From Rugamonas sp. (GTDB lineage Bacteria; Pseudomonadota; Gammaproteobacteria; Burkholderiales; Burkholderiaceae_D): a DNA stretch of 36,676 nucleotides. A model generated the notes under the pieces. It was not told the origin of the DNA and did not search any database. It saw only the letters and a list, made by a program, of their open reading frames with translations. Shown piece after piece: positions 16,301 through 23,949 of this stretch (position 1 is the first letter of the stretch; every line of letters starts with the position of its first letter). The position numbers were made by a program, and so were the translations under genes. Location: contig NZ_JANXMI010000094.1 of the NCBI RefSeq assembly GCF_025354735.1, positions 1-36,676 on the forward strand. The letters run 5' to 3'.

Positions 16301-17419
16301 ATGACTAGCATTGCACCCCTGGGCAACACCTCGAAGAAAATCCGCGTCGGCCTGGTCGGCGTCGGCACTTGGGCCGAGTACGGCCATATCCCTTCCTTCA
16401 AGCTGTTGCCTGAATACGAGATCGTCGCCGTCATGAGCCGCGACCAGGAAAAGGCCGACGCCGTCGCCGCCCGCCACGGCATCAAATACGCGCTCAATTC
16501 GCTGCAAGCGCTGGTCGAGCATCCGGAAGTCGATTTCGTCGTCGTCCTGACGCCGGCGCCGCAGCACGAGGCCGGCATCCGCGCCGCCATCGCCGCCGGC
16601 AAGGATGTGTATTGCGAATGGCCGCTCACGCCGAGCAAGGAAACCTCGCGCGAACTGATGGAACTGGCCGACAAGGCCGGCGTGCGCCACATCGTCGGCC
16701 TGCAACGCCGCCTGGCGCCGGGCTACCGCTATGTGCGCGACCTGGTGCGCGACGGCTACATCGGCGAACTGCGCTCGGTGCGCCTGCACATCAGCGTCGA
16801 ATACTTCCAGAAGGAACGCACGGCCAAGCTGTATTACACCATCCCGCCGGAAAACTTCTCCAGCCTGCTGTCGATTTACGGCGGCCACTTCTTCGACGCC
16901 ATGTTCACCATGCTCGGCCATCCGAACAGCATCAACGCGCTGACGGTCAACCAGTTCAAGGAAGTGACGCTGATCGAAACGGGCGAAGTGCTCAAGCACG
17001 TGACGGCCGACCAGATCGTCATGAGCGGCACCTTCGACAATGATGCCGTGCTGTCGGTGCACTTCGAGGCGGGCAAGCGCAACAACTACGGCGTGCAGCT
17101 CGACATCACCGGCAGCAAGGGCGACCTGAAAATCACCAACACGACCAGCTTCGGCGACGCCTTCAACCGCATCGAGGGCGCGCAGGGCGACGGCCAGCCG
17201 ATGGTGGAAATGCCGATACCGGAAATGTACAACTGGTTGCCGCCTAGCGATCTGGGCGGCAGCGTCCAGGAGCTGACCAATCTGTACGCCGCGTTCGCGC
17301 GCGACCGCAACGACGGCACCAAGCTGGCGCCGACCTTCGCCGACGCGCTCGTGATGCACGAGCTGATGGAAAGCATCGAGCTCTCCAACAGCACCGGCCA
17401 GCGCGTGACGCTGAAATAA
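16301..17419 (+). CDS. Gfo/Idh/MocA-family protein, Gal80-like, with altered catalytic motif
   Basis: A 372-residue two-domain protein. The N-terminal Rossmann fold (IRVGLVGVGTWAEYGHIP, about 14-31) binds NAD(P). The signature EKP, whose lysine assists hydride transfer in family dehydrogenases, reads EWP here (E106-W107-P108 in VYCEWPLT), as in fungal Gal80-type members. The second region still has SIYGGHFFDAMFTML with the conserved His and Asp. AAGGAG precedes the ATG by six bases. The gene lies between two similar LysR genes and ends at a strong hairpin terminator. It may be a sugar-type oxidoreductase with altered chemistry or a ligand-sensing protein; the substrate is unknown. Confidence 0.85.
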   Translation: MTSIAPLGNTSKKIRVGLVGVGTWAEYGHIPSFKLLPEYEIVAVMSRDQEKADAVAARHGIKYALNSLQALVEHPEVDFVVVLTPAPQHEAGIRAAIAAGKDVYCEWPLTPSKETSRELMELADKAGVRHIVGLQRRLAPGYRYVRDLVRDGYIGELRSVRLHISVEYFQKERTAKLYYTIPPENFSSLLSIYGGHFFDAMFTMLGHPNSINALTVNQFKEVTLIETGEVLKHVTADQIVMSGTFDNDAVLSVHFEAGKRNNYGVQLDITGSKGDLKITNTTSFGDAFNRIEGAQGDGQPMVEMPIPEMYNWLPPSDLGGSVQELTNLYAAFARDRNDGTKLAPTFADALVMHELMESIELSNSTGQRVTLK

Positions 17420-17446
17420 CACGCTGTATTGCAGCGTTGGACATAG

Positions 17447-17481
17447 CGGCGCGGTCGGACTGGGTTCGGCCGCGCCGTTTT
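17447..17481 (+). terminator. Intrinsic terminator after the Gfo gene, directly before the next LysR start
   Basis: CGGCGCGG and CCGCGCCG form an 8-bp GC stem (17447-17454 with 17470-17477) followed by TTTT. It starts 28 bases after the Gfo stop and ends 16 bases before the LysR ATG, leaving no room for a promoter between the T-run and that ATG. Confidence 0.65.
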
Positions 17482-17496
17482 ACTGGAAAAATCATC

Positions 17497-18384
17497 ATGG
17501 ATAGTTTGAGCGCAATGTCGATGTTCGTGCGCGTGTCGGCCAGCCGCAGCTATGCGGAGGCGGCCCGCCAGCTGGGCATGACGGCGGCGGCCGTCGGCGC
17601 CGGCGTGGCCGGCATGGAAGCGCGCCTGGCCGTGCCCTTGTTCGAGCGCGGCGGCGCCGACATCGCGCTGACGCCGGCCGGCGCGCTGTTCCTGGAGCGG
17701 TGCAGGCGCATCCTCGGCGAAGTCGAGGCCGCCGAAGACGAGTTGCTGCACGCGTCCTGCACGCCGTGCGGCAAGTTGCGCGTCAACTTGCCGCCGCTGA
17801 CGGCGCTGCTGATGCCGGCGCTCGACGGCTTCATGCAACGCTACCCGGAAATCGAGCTCGAGCTGGACTGGTCCGAGCGCGGCGACGGCGTCATCGAGGA
17901 TGGCTACGACGTGGTGCTGCGCGACCGCGAGCTGAGCGATCCGCGCCTGCTGTCGCGCCGGCTGGGTTCGTATGCGCAGTTGCTGGTGGCCACGCCGGCC
18001 TATCTGGCGCGGCGCGGCGTGCCCCACCATCCGGCCGAGCTGAGCGGGCACGCCTGCCTGCGCCACAAGTCGGCCGCGAGCGGCGCGCTCGACCGCTGGC
18101 CGCTGCGCCGCGACCGCGAAGCGCCGCTGCTGGCGCTGCCGGAAACGGTGGTCAGCAATACCGTCGACGCGGTGCGCTACCTGGCGCTGCACGGGCAGGG
18201 CATCGCCCTGTTGCCGGCCTGCGACGTCGACGAGGCGCTGAAATCGGGCGCCTTGCAAACCGTGCTCGGCGATTATATCGACGACAGCGTGACCTTCTGG
18301 ATCATGTGGCCGGCCGAGCGCAACACGGCGCCGAAAGCGCGCGTGTTCATCGATTATCTCGCCGCGAAACTATGCACGGTATAG
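17497..18384 (+). CDS. LysR-family regulator with an unusual helix-turn-helix
   Basis: A 295-residue LysR protein clearly paralogous to the one at 15297: both begin MDSLS, share ALFLERCRRILGEVEAAE and end with a VTFWI/VLWPA region. The effector domain is intact (GKLRVNLPPLTALLMPALDG). The DNA-binding half has drifted: the recognition helix reads TAAAVGAGVAGME where the paralogue has SSSAVGKSIARME, losing K35 and R39, and R47 has become proline. Binding strength or sequence preference may therefore differ. Its ATG lies 16 bases behind a hairpin terminator, so expression probably needs read-through from the Gfo gene. It is followed 50 bases later by the DUF302 gene. Confidence 0.88.
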   Translation: MDSLSAMSMFVRVSASRSYAEAARQLGMTAAAVGAGVAGMEARLAVPLFERGGADIALTPAGALFLERCRRILGEVEAAEDELLHASCTPCGKLRVNLPPLTALLMPALDGFMQRYPEIELELDWSERGDGVIEDGYDVVLRDRELSDPRLLSRRLGSYAQLLVATPAYLARRGVPHHPAELSGHACLRHKSAASGALDRWPLRRDREAPLLALPETVVSNTVDAVRYLALHGQGIALLPACDVDEALKSGALQTVLGDYIDDSVTFWIMWPAERNTAPKARVFIDYLAAKLCTV

Positions 18385-18434
18385 TGATGTCCAGCGGCAG
18401 CACCCTACATCCCCCACTTCATCAGGAGCCCACC

Positions 18435-19055
18435 ATGTCATCTTTCGCCATTTCATCGCAGCGCCGTTCGGCCCCTACCGCTGCCGCCGTGTCCGCATCG
18501 GCCATTGCCTTGCTGGCCCTGCTCGGGTTGCCGGCGGCCGGGTCCGCCGGCGCGGCCGAGCTGACCGTGTCGCAAACGACGATGACGGTCGCGCACGTGA
18601 CGGTGTCGTCGCCGAAACCGTATGCCGCCGTCAAGCGCGAGCTGGAAGCGCGCCTCGGCAAGCTGGACGAGCACATCCGTCAGCTGGCCCGGGAAGGCAA
18701 GCACGATGAACTGCGCGCGGCCCTGGAAAAGGTGGCCGGCAGCGATGGCCTGGTCTGGCACTATACCGGTACGCACGGCGAATGGCTGATTATGAAAGGC
18801 GGTCAGGTCAAGCCGGTGACCGAATACTTTATCGGTAATATATTGTCCGCCGTGGAGATGACCAGCGTGAACTATGCCTCCGGCCTGTACGCGCCGCTGC
18901 GCATCGTGCTGTACGAAAACGCCCAGGGCGGATCGAGCATCGAGTACGACCAGCCGTCGACCCAGCTGAGCCAGTTCCACAGCCCGCAGATCGACGCCGT
19001 CGGCCGCACGCTCGACGAGCGCCTGGCCAAGCTGGTGGCGGCGGTGGAGCAATAA
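18435..19055 (+). CDS. Exported DUF302-domain protein
   Basis: A 206-residue protein with a long N-terminal signal (positive start, hydrophobic ASAIALLALLGLPAAG, cleavage likely after about residue 40 in SAGA-AELT). The mature part has the DUF302 pattern: TGTHGEWLIMKGGQVKPVT, a central LRIVLYEN strand, then SIEYDQPSTQLSQF and a C-terminal VGRTLDERLAKL helix. DUF302 proteins share a small alpha/beta fold seen in lipid- or metal-linked settings, but their function is not established. AGGAG precedes the ATG. It follows the LysR gene by 50 bases and may be co-transcribed; it converges with polB. Confidence 0.82.
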   Translation: MSSFAISSQRRSAPTAAAVSASAIALLALLGLPAAGSAGAAELTVSQTTMTVAHVTVSSPKPYAAVKRELEARLGKLDEHIRQLAREGKHDELRAALEKVAGSDGLVWHYTGTHGEWLIMKGGQVKPVTEYFIGNILSAVEMTSVNYASGLYAPLRIVLYENAQGGSSIEYDQPSTQLSQFHSPQIDAVGRTLDERLAKLVAAVEQ

Positions 19056-19084
19056 GCCAATAAGCAAAAGGCTGAAGGCCTAGC

Positions 19085-21535
19085 TTAAAACAGCGTTTGC
19101 TGGCGGCTGGTCAGGGCGCTGAAGTCGTCGCCCAGGAAGGGCAGGATGGCGTCGGCCACCGGCAGCAGCTGGCGCGTCAGATAATGTTCGTAGTCGATCG
19201 GCGAGCGGCGGATTTCCAGCGGTTCCGGGCCGGCCGTCGTGATGACGTAGCGTATCCAGCCGCCGTTCTGATATTGCAGCGGCCGCCCTTGCTGGCGGTT
19301 GTAGTCGTCGGCGATGCGCGCCGCCCGCACATGGGGCGGCACGTTGCGCACGTAGTCTTCCAGCGGACGGCGCAGGCGCTTGCGGTAGACCAGCAAATCG
19401 TCGAATTCGCCGGCGGCCGTGCGGCGCACGTAATCGCGCACATAATCCTGGTAAGCCTGGCCCTTGAAGATGCGTTCATACAGCGCTTGCTGGAATTGCT
19501 GGGCCAGCGGCGTCCAGTCGCTGCGCACCGTTTCCAGACCCTTGTAGACCATCTGCTCGCGGCCGTCCGGCCGCGTCACCAGGCCGGCGTAGCGCTTCTT
19601 GCTGCCCAGCTCGGAGCCCCGTATGGTCGGCATCAGGAAGCGCCGGTAGTGCGTTTCATATTGCAGTTCGAGCGCGCTGTCGAGGTCGAATTCGGCCCGC
19701 AGCTGCGCCGTCCACCACGCGTTGACGTGGCCGACCAGCGCGCGGCCGATCTCGCCGGCCTGCTGTTCCGAGTGCGCGTGCCGGAGCCAGACGAAGGTGG
19801 AATCGGTGTCGCCGTAGATCACCTGATAGCCCTGCGACTCGATCAGCTCGCGCGTGCGGTGCATGATTTCCTGGCCGCGCAGCGTGATCGACGACGCCAG
19901 GCGCGGATCGAAGAAGCGGCAGCCGTTCGATCCCAGCACGCCGTAAAAGGCGTTCATGATGATCTTCAGCGCCTGCGACAGCGGCTGGTTGTGCTCGCGC
20001 TTGGCCACTTCGCGGCCCTGCGATACCTGCCGCACGATGGCCGGCAGGCAGTGCTGCTCGCGCGAAAAACGTCCGCCGCGAAAACCGGGCACGGTCGCCT
20101 TGCCATCGGCGCCAGCGCCACCTTCTCCCTCATCACCGTCGCGCGTGCCGACCACCAGTCCCACCGGATCGATCAGGAAGGTGCGGATGATGGACGGGTA
20201 CAGGCTTTTATAATCGAGCACCAGCACCGAGTCGTACAGGCCGGAGCGCGAATCCATCACGTAGCCGCCGGGACTGTTTTCGCCGACGATGTCGCCCAGG
20301 TTGGGCGCCACATAACCCTGGCGGTGCATCATCGGCATGTACAGGTGTTCGAAGGCGGCCACCGAACCGCCGCTGCGGTCGGCCGCCAGTCCGGTGACGC
20401 TGGCGCGTTCCAGCAAAAACGTCAGCAGCTCGGTCTTGGCGAAGATGCGCGTGACCAGTTCGCAGTCCTTCAGGTTGTAGCGCGCCAGGGCCGGCTTGTC
20501 CTCGGCGAAGCGGCGGTCGATTTCGGCCATGCGGTCGTAGGGATTGTCGATGGACTTGCCCTCGCCGAGCAGCGCCTGCGACACATGCTCCAGGCTGAAC
20601 GAGGGAAAACTCCAGGTCGCCGATTTCAGCGCCTCGATGCCGTCGATAATCAGGCGCCCGGCGGCGGCCGCGAAATAGTGTTCCTGCTTGCCGCCATGCT
20701 CGCGCCACTCCATCGCGCTGCCGTCGCGGCCGAAGCGCAGCGGCACCTGCAGGCGCTCGGCATGGTCGCGCAGCACGCGCAGATCGAACTGCACCAGATT
20801 CCAGCCGATGATGGCGTCGGGATCGTGGCGCGCCATCCAGGCGTTGAGCCGTTCCAGTATCTGCGCGCGGCTGTCGCAATATTCGAGCTCGAAGTCCAGC
20901 GCCGCGTGGGCCGCGTCGTCGCCGTTGCGCGGGCCGAGCATATAGACCTGGCGCTGGCCGCAGCCTTCCAGCGCGACCGAATACAGGTCGCCGTGGGCCG
21001 TGGTTTCGATGTCGAGCGAGACCAGTTTCAAGGTCGGACGATAGCCCGGCGCCGGTTTCAGCGCGCTGGCCAGCAGCGGGCCGCCGGCGTTGGCGACGCC
21101 GCTGTACGACACCGGCGCCGTGATGAAGCGCTCCATCAGGTAGCGCTCGGGCGGGCGGATGTCGGCTTCGTAGACGTCGACGCCTTGTTCGCGCAGCAGC
21201 TTCTCGAGTTTTTTCAACTGGCGCTGCTGGCGGCAGTACAGGCCGAGCACGGGCCGGTGGTGGAAATCGCTCAGCGCCAGCGGCCGCAGTTCGGCGCCCG
21301 CTTCGCCGCGCAGCACGGCCTCGGCCCGCTCGCGCTGCTCGGCCGGGATGAAGGCCAGCGACGGCTGCGGCGGCAGGCGCAGGTGGCGCGGGCCGTCGTC
21401 GGTCGCCAGCCAGAAGTCCACTTCCGTGCCGGCGGCCGTGTCGCGCCAGTGTCGCGTCAGAAGAAATCCCTGCTGTAGTGGGGCCACGCTGCTACCTGTG
21501 AAACGGTGGAAGATATCGTCATGCGCCGCGTTCAT
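19085..21535 (-). CDS. polB: DNA polymerase II (family B)
   Basis: An 816-residue family B DNA polymerase with 3'-5' proofreading, used in replication restart and lesion bypass. Exonuclease motif I is SLDIETT (D175, E177), motif II is in GWNLVQFDLR (about 245), and motif III in YNLKDCELV. The polymerase centre shows LDYKSLYPSIIRTFLIDPVG (motif A), KIIMNAFYGVLGS (motif B) and YGDTDSTF (motif C, two metal Asp). Alignment with E. coli PolB (783 residues) is good throughout; a Gly/Asp/Glu-rich insert lies after motif A (DGDEGEGGAGAD). The ATG has only a weak ribosome site. In E. coli polB is SOS-induced, but I see no CTGT-N8-ACAG LexA box in the 100 bases upstream. Confidence 0.96.
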   Translation of the reverse strand: MNAAHDDIFHRFTGSSVAPLQQGFLLTRHWRDTAAGTEVDFWLATDDGPRHLRLPPQPSLAFIPAEQRERAEAVLRGEAGAELRPLALSDFHHRPVLGLYCRQQRQLKKLEKLLREQGVDVYEADIRPPERYLMERFITAPVSYSGVANAGGPLLASALKPAPGYRPTLKLVSLDIETTAHGDLYSVALEGCGQRQVYMLGPRNGDDAAHAALDFELEYCDSRAQILERLNAWMARHDPDAIIGWNLVQFDLRVLRDHAERLQVPLRFGRDGSAMEWREHGGKQEHYFAAAAGRLIIDGIEALKSATWSFPSFSLEHVSQALLGEGKSIDNPYDRMAEIDRRFAEDKPALARYNLKDCELVTRIFAKTELLTFLLERASVTGLAADRSGGSVAAFEHLYMPMMHRQGYVAPNLGDIVGENSPGGYVMDSRSGLYDSVLVLDYKSLYPSIIRTFLIDPVGLVVGTRDGDEGEGGAGADGKATVPGFRGGRFSREQHCLPAIVRQVSQGREVAKREHNQPLSQALKIIMNAFYGVLGSNGCRFFDPRLASSITLRGQEIMHRTRELIESQGYQVIYGDTDSTFVWLRHAHSEQQAGEIGRALVGHVNAWWTAQLRAEFDLDSALELQYETHYRRFLMPTIRGSELGSKKRYAGLVTRPDGREQMVYKGLETVRSDWTPLAQQFQQALYERIFKGQAYQDYVRDYVRRTAAGEFDDLLVYRKRLRRPLEDYVRNVPPHVRAARIADDYNRQQGRPLQYQNGGWIRYVITTAGPEPLEIRRSPIDYEHYLTRQLLPVADAILPFLGDDFSALTSRQQTLF

Positions 21536-21587
21536 CGTGCGGCGGCCTGCATCTTAAAGCAAAGCGCCATTGTGCGCCGGATGGACG

Positions 21588-21615
21588 AAAAAAAACGCCA
21601 ACCGAAGTTGGCGTT
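21588..21615 (-). terminator. Intrinsic terminator of the NemA-type gene
   Basis: On the minus strand AACGCCAAC-TTCG-GTTGGCGTT is a 9-bp stem with a stable UUCG tetraloop, followed by a run of six more T. It starts 26 bases after the ene-reductase stop and lies upstream of polB on the same strand, so it isolates the two genes. Confidence 0.9.
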
Positions 21616-21640
21616 TTGCGGGCGCTAATTAAATGACTAA

Positions 21641-22747
21641 TTAAGCGGCTTTGGCTTCGCTGTAGGTCGGATAGTCGGTGTAGCCGACGTCGGTGCCGCC
21701 GAAGAAGCTAGGACGATCGTAGTCGTTCAGTGGCTGCTTGTTGCGCAGGCGCTCAGGCAGATCCGGGTTGGCGATGAAGTGGCGGCCGAAGGCGACCAGG
21801 TCGGCGTCGCCGGCGTTCAGGATGGCTTCGGCGCTGTCGCCGTTGAAACCGCCGGCGGCGATGATGAGGCCTTTGTAGTGCTTGCGGATCAGCTGCGAAG
21901 CGACCGGTGCCTGGTCCTTGGTTTCATCTTCGATGTTGCCGGCGATGCGAGGCTCGATCAAGTGCAGGTAAGCCAGGTTCAGTGGCGCCAGTTGCTGGGC
22001 GACGTAGGTGAACAGGCCTTCCGGATTGGAGTCCGACATGTCGCCCCAGTTGCCGCTTGGGCCGACGCGCACGGCGACCTTGTCGCTGCCCCAGACCGAG
22101 ATGACGGCCTTGGTGACGTCGAGCAGGAAGCGGGCACGGTTTTCAAACGAACCGCCGTAGATGTCGGTGCGCTTGTTCGAGCCGTCTTGCAGGAACTGGT
22201 CGAACAGGTAGCCGTTGGCGCCGTGGATTTCAACGCCGTCGAAGCCGGCGGCGACGCCGCGTTTGGCCGCTGCGCGGAAGCTCTCGACCAGGCCTTCGAT
22301 TTCGGCGATGGTCAGCGCGCGGTTAGGCGTGTTCGCTACCCAGCCTTCGGTGGTGTAAGCGACGCCGCCGTGCAGGACTTCCGATGGGCCGACCGGGATG
22401 CTGCCGGCTGGCTGCACGTCCTTGTTCGACTGGCGGCCTGCATGGTACAGCTGCAGGAAGATCTTGCCGCCTTTGGCGTGCACGGCGTCGGTGACCAGCT
22501 TCCAGCCGGCGATCTGGCTGTCGTTGAACAGGCCGGGGGCGCCCAGGTAGCCGTTGCCGTTTTCGGCGGCGATGGTCGCCTCGCCGATCAGGAAGCCACC
22601 CTTGGAGGTGCGCTGGGCGTAGTATTTGGCCATCAGCGGGCCTGGGATGGCGCCTTCTTCAGCGCGCATACGGGTCAAAGGAGCGAGCACCACGCGGTGC
22701 GAGATTTCGTAAGGACCGACTTTGATTGCAGACATCAGCTTGGACAT
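21641..22747 (-). CDS. nemA: NemA-type alkene reductase (classical old yellow enzyme)
   Basis: A 368-residue FMN enzyme of the NemA/OYE class that reduces enones, nitroesters, maleimides and similar electrophiles with NAD(P)H. Visible marks are VVLAPLTRMRAEEG (FMN site, about 20-33), LQLYHAGRQS (about 101), VEIHGANGYLFDQFLQD with the His/Asn substrate pair (about 173-189), DIYGGSFENRARF and VAFGRHFIANPDLPERL (phosphate and C-terminal region). CGGAG precedes the ATG. Codon use is less GC-extreme than in its neighbours, as in many highly expressed genes. It has its own terminator and is divergent from the antitoxin remnant. No NemR-type repressor gene is adjacent. The symbol is by class; in vivo substrate unknown. 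Confidence 0.92.
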   Translation of the reverse strand: MSKLMSAIKVGPYEISHRVVLAPLTRMRAEEGAIPGPLMAKYYAQRTSKGGFLIGEATIAAENGNGYLGAPGLFNDSQIAGWKLVTDAVHAKGGKIFLQLYHAGRQSNKDVQPAGSIPVGPSEVLHGGVAYTTEGWVANTPNRALTIAEIEGLVESFRAAAKRGVAAGFDGVEIHGANGYLFDQFLQDGSNKRTDIYGGSFENRARFLLDVTKAVISVWGSDKVAVRVGPSGNWGDMSDSNPEGLFTYVAQQLAPLNLAYLHLIEPRIAGNIEDETKDQAPVASQLIRKHYKGLIIAAGGFNGDSAEAILNAGDADLVAFGRHFIANPDLPERLRNKQPLNDYDRPSFFGGTDVGYTDYPTYSEAKAA

Positions 22748-22922
22748 GGTGTTTCTCCGTAAGAGGTAAGTTCAGGGTTTAAAAATATGAAGGAACATAT
22801 TTCTGCGACTGAGACGAACTGTACTCCCAGGCATTCAAAAGAAAAACAGCTTAGGTTTCCCAACATATCGGACATTTTCATCGTGAATCGTTTTCCGTTA
22901 AGCAAGTGGAAAACCGCTGTAA

Positions 22923-22934
22923 GATATACATATC
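22923..22934. promoter_or_regulatory. Palindrome in the promoter of the antitoxin remnant
   Basis: GATAT-ac-ATATC is a perfect palindrome 24 bases before the remnant's ATG, in an AT-rich stretch with -10-like hexamers (TAAGAT, TATACA). The 310 bases between the NemA gene and the lipoprotein hold only this region and the remnant. In intact toxin-antitoxin operons the antitoxin binds such a site; it now lies upstream of the molybdoenzyme genes. Confidence 0.45.
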
Positions 22935-22957
22935 GCAATGTGGATCCGGGAGTGATC

Positions 22958-23070
22958 ATGCGGTTGCCAAATGGGGAAACAGTCTGGCTGTGCGTTTGCC
23001 GGCCAGCGTGGTCGAAGCGCTCGATCTGAACGCCGACTTCAAATTCGACCGCGTCGATGCCAATGGCCGC
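22958..23070 (+). pseudogene. Remnant of an AbrB/MazE-type antitoxin gene
   Basis: Reading from 22962 the frame gives VAKWGNSLAVRLPASVVEAL, the DNA-binding N-terminus of AbrB/MazE-type (VapB-class) antitoxins, which normally begins MQVAKWGNSLAVRLP. The ATG at 22958 is followed by CGGTTGCC instead of CAGGTTGCC: one missing base shifts the frame at codon 2. After the LDL at the end of the first helix the sequence passes straight to NADFKFDRVDANGR, resembling the usual C-terminal tail (ADFxFDRxEANxR), so about 30 middle codons are gone. No toxin gene is present. GGGAG still precedes the ATG. The family is recognised from memory. Confidence 0.7.
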
Positions 23071-23194
23071 GTTGATCGTCGCCGCGGCCTTGCTGGCCGG
23101 TTGCACGACGCTGTATCCGGAAGACCTGCGGCACGGCCAAGTGATCGAGCGCCAGCTCACAATTCGTAATCCGTTCCAATCAAAAGGACGCTGA
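23057..23194 (+). CDS. Tiny predicted lipoprotein at the head of the molybdoenzyme operon
   Basis: A 45-residue frame beginning MPMAALIVAAALLAGCTTLY: a short hydrophobic signal and a lipobox LAGC whose cysteine would be lipidated, leaving a mature peptide of only about 30 residues (CTTLYPEDLRHGQ to QSKGR). It ends five bases before the ferredoxin gene, so it is probably co-transcribed. Its two in-frame ATGs lie inside the 3' end of the antitoxin remnant and have no clear ribosome site, so either the start has been rearranged or translation is weak. I do not recognise a family. It may be a small membrane-tethering or assembly factor, or a truncated relic. Confidence 0.5.
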   Translation: MPMAALIVAAALLAGCTTLYPEDLRHGQVIERQLTIRNPFQSKGR

Positions 23195-23198
23195 CCTG

Positions 23199-23939
23199 AT
23201 GGACAGTACAAATAACACCGGTCCCAAATGGGGCATGGCGCTGGACCTGGAGCGCTGCATCGGCTGCCACGCGTGCTCGGTGGCGTGCAAGGTCGAGAAC
23301 TCGGTCTCGCTCGGCCACTTCCGCACCAAGGTTTATTACTACGATTACGCGGCGACCAATCCCTATAACCAGCAGCCGACGATGAAGCGGGCCTTCCTGC
23401 CGACACTGTGCATGCAGTGCGAGGACGCGCCCTGCCTGGACGCCTGTCCCAACGGCGCCATCGAGCGCGGCGCCGATGGCATCGTCCGCATCATCGAATC
23501 GGAGTGCGACCGCAGCCGCGACTGCATCAAGGCCTGTCCCTACGGCGCGCTGCATATCGATCCGATATCGCAGATCGCCGACAAGTGCGACTTCTGTTCG
23601 CACAGGCTGGCGGCCGACATGGAGCCGGCCTGCGTCGAAGTGTGTCCGGCCGACGTCTTCGCGTTCGGCGACTTGAACGATCCGTCCAGCCGCATCAGCG
23701 CCTTCCACGAAAAGCACCGCAAGCAGTTGTCGGTGCTGAAGCCGGAAGAACATACCCGGCCGCTGGTGCAGTATCGCGGCCTCGGTGGCGTGGTGCCGCG
23801 CGCGATGGAGCACAAGATCCCGAAAGGCCACAGCCACGATCCGCACTCCTACGAGATCGACACCTGGGCCGAACTGAAGGCGCGCTTCGCGCCATCGGCC
23901 GCGCCGGCCAAGGCGCTCAAACCCGCCAAAAAGAGCTGA
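23199..23939 (+). CDS. Four-cluster ferredoxin subunit (DmsB/PsrB/TtrB type)
   Basis: A 246-residue electron-transfer subunit for the molybdoenzyme encoded 10 bases downstream. Cysteine groups are C20-C23-C26-C30, C71-C74-C79-C83, C103-S106-C109-C113 and C130-C133-C145-C149. The third group, which normally has four cysteines, has serine at its second position (ECDRSRDCIKAC); in DmsB the same site is Cys102, and its change to Ser converts that cluster to [3Fe-4S]. So three [4Fe-4S] and one [3Fe-4S] cluster are predicted. There is no signal peptide; export would be by hitchhiking with the Tat-dependent catalytic subunit. The C-terminal 80 residues (about 170-246) form a charged extension. Confidence 0.88.
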   Translation: MDSTNNTGPKWGMALDLERCIGCHACSVACKVENSVSLGHFRTKVYYYDYAATNPYNQQPTMKRAFLPTLCMQCEDAPCLDACPNGAIERGADGIVRIIESECDRSRDCIKACPYGALHIDPISQIADKCDFCSHRLAADMEPACVEVCPADVFAFGDLNDPSSRISAFHEKHRKQLSVLKPEEHTRPLVQYRGLGGVVPRAMEHKIPKGHSHDPHSYEIDTWAELKARFAPSAAPAKALKPAKKS

Positions 23940-23949
23940 GGAGCGCCGC

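Noticed and set aside
19097..21478. 793-codon plus-strand frame opposite polB
   Set aside because: The minus strand has every polymerase and exonuclease motif; the plus frame is a compositional shadow.
22787..23029. 80-codon frame in front of the molybdoenzyme operon
   Set aside because: It crosses the promoter palindrome and reads the antitoxin remnant out of frame; no family resemblance.
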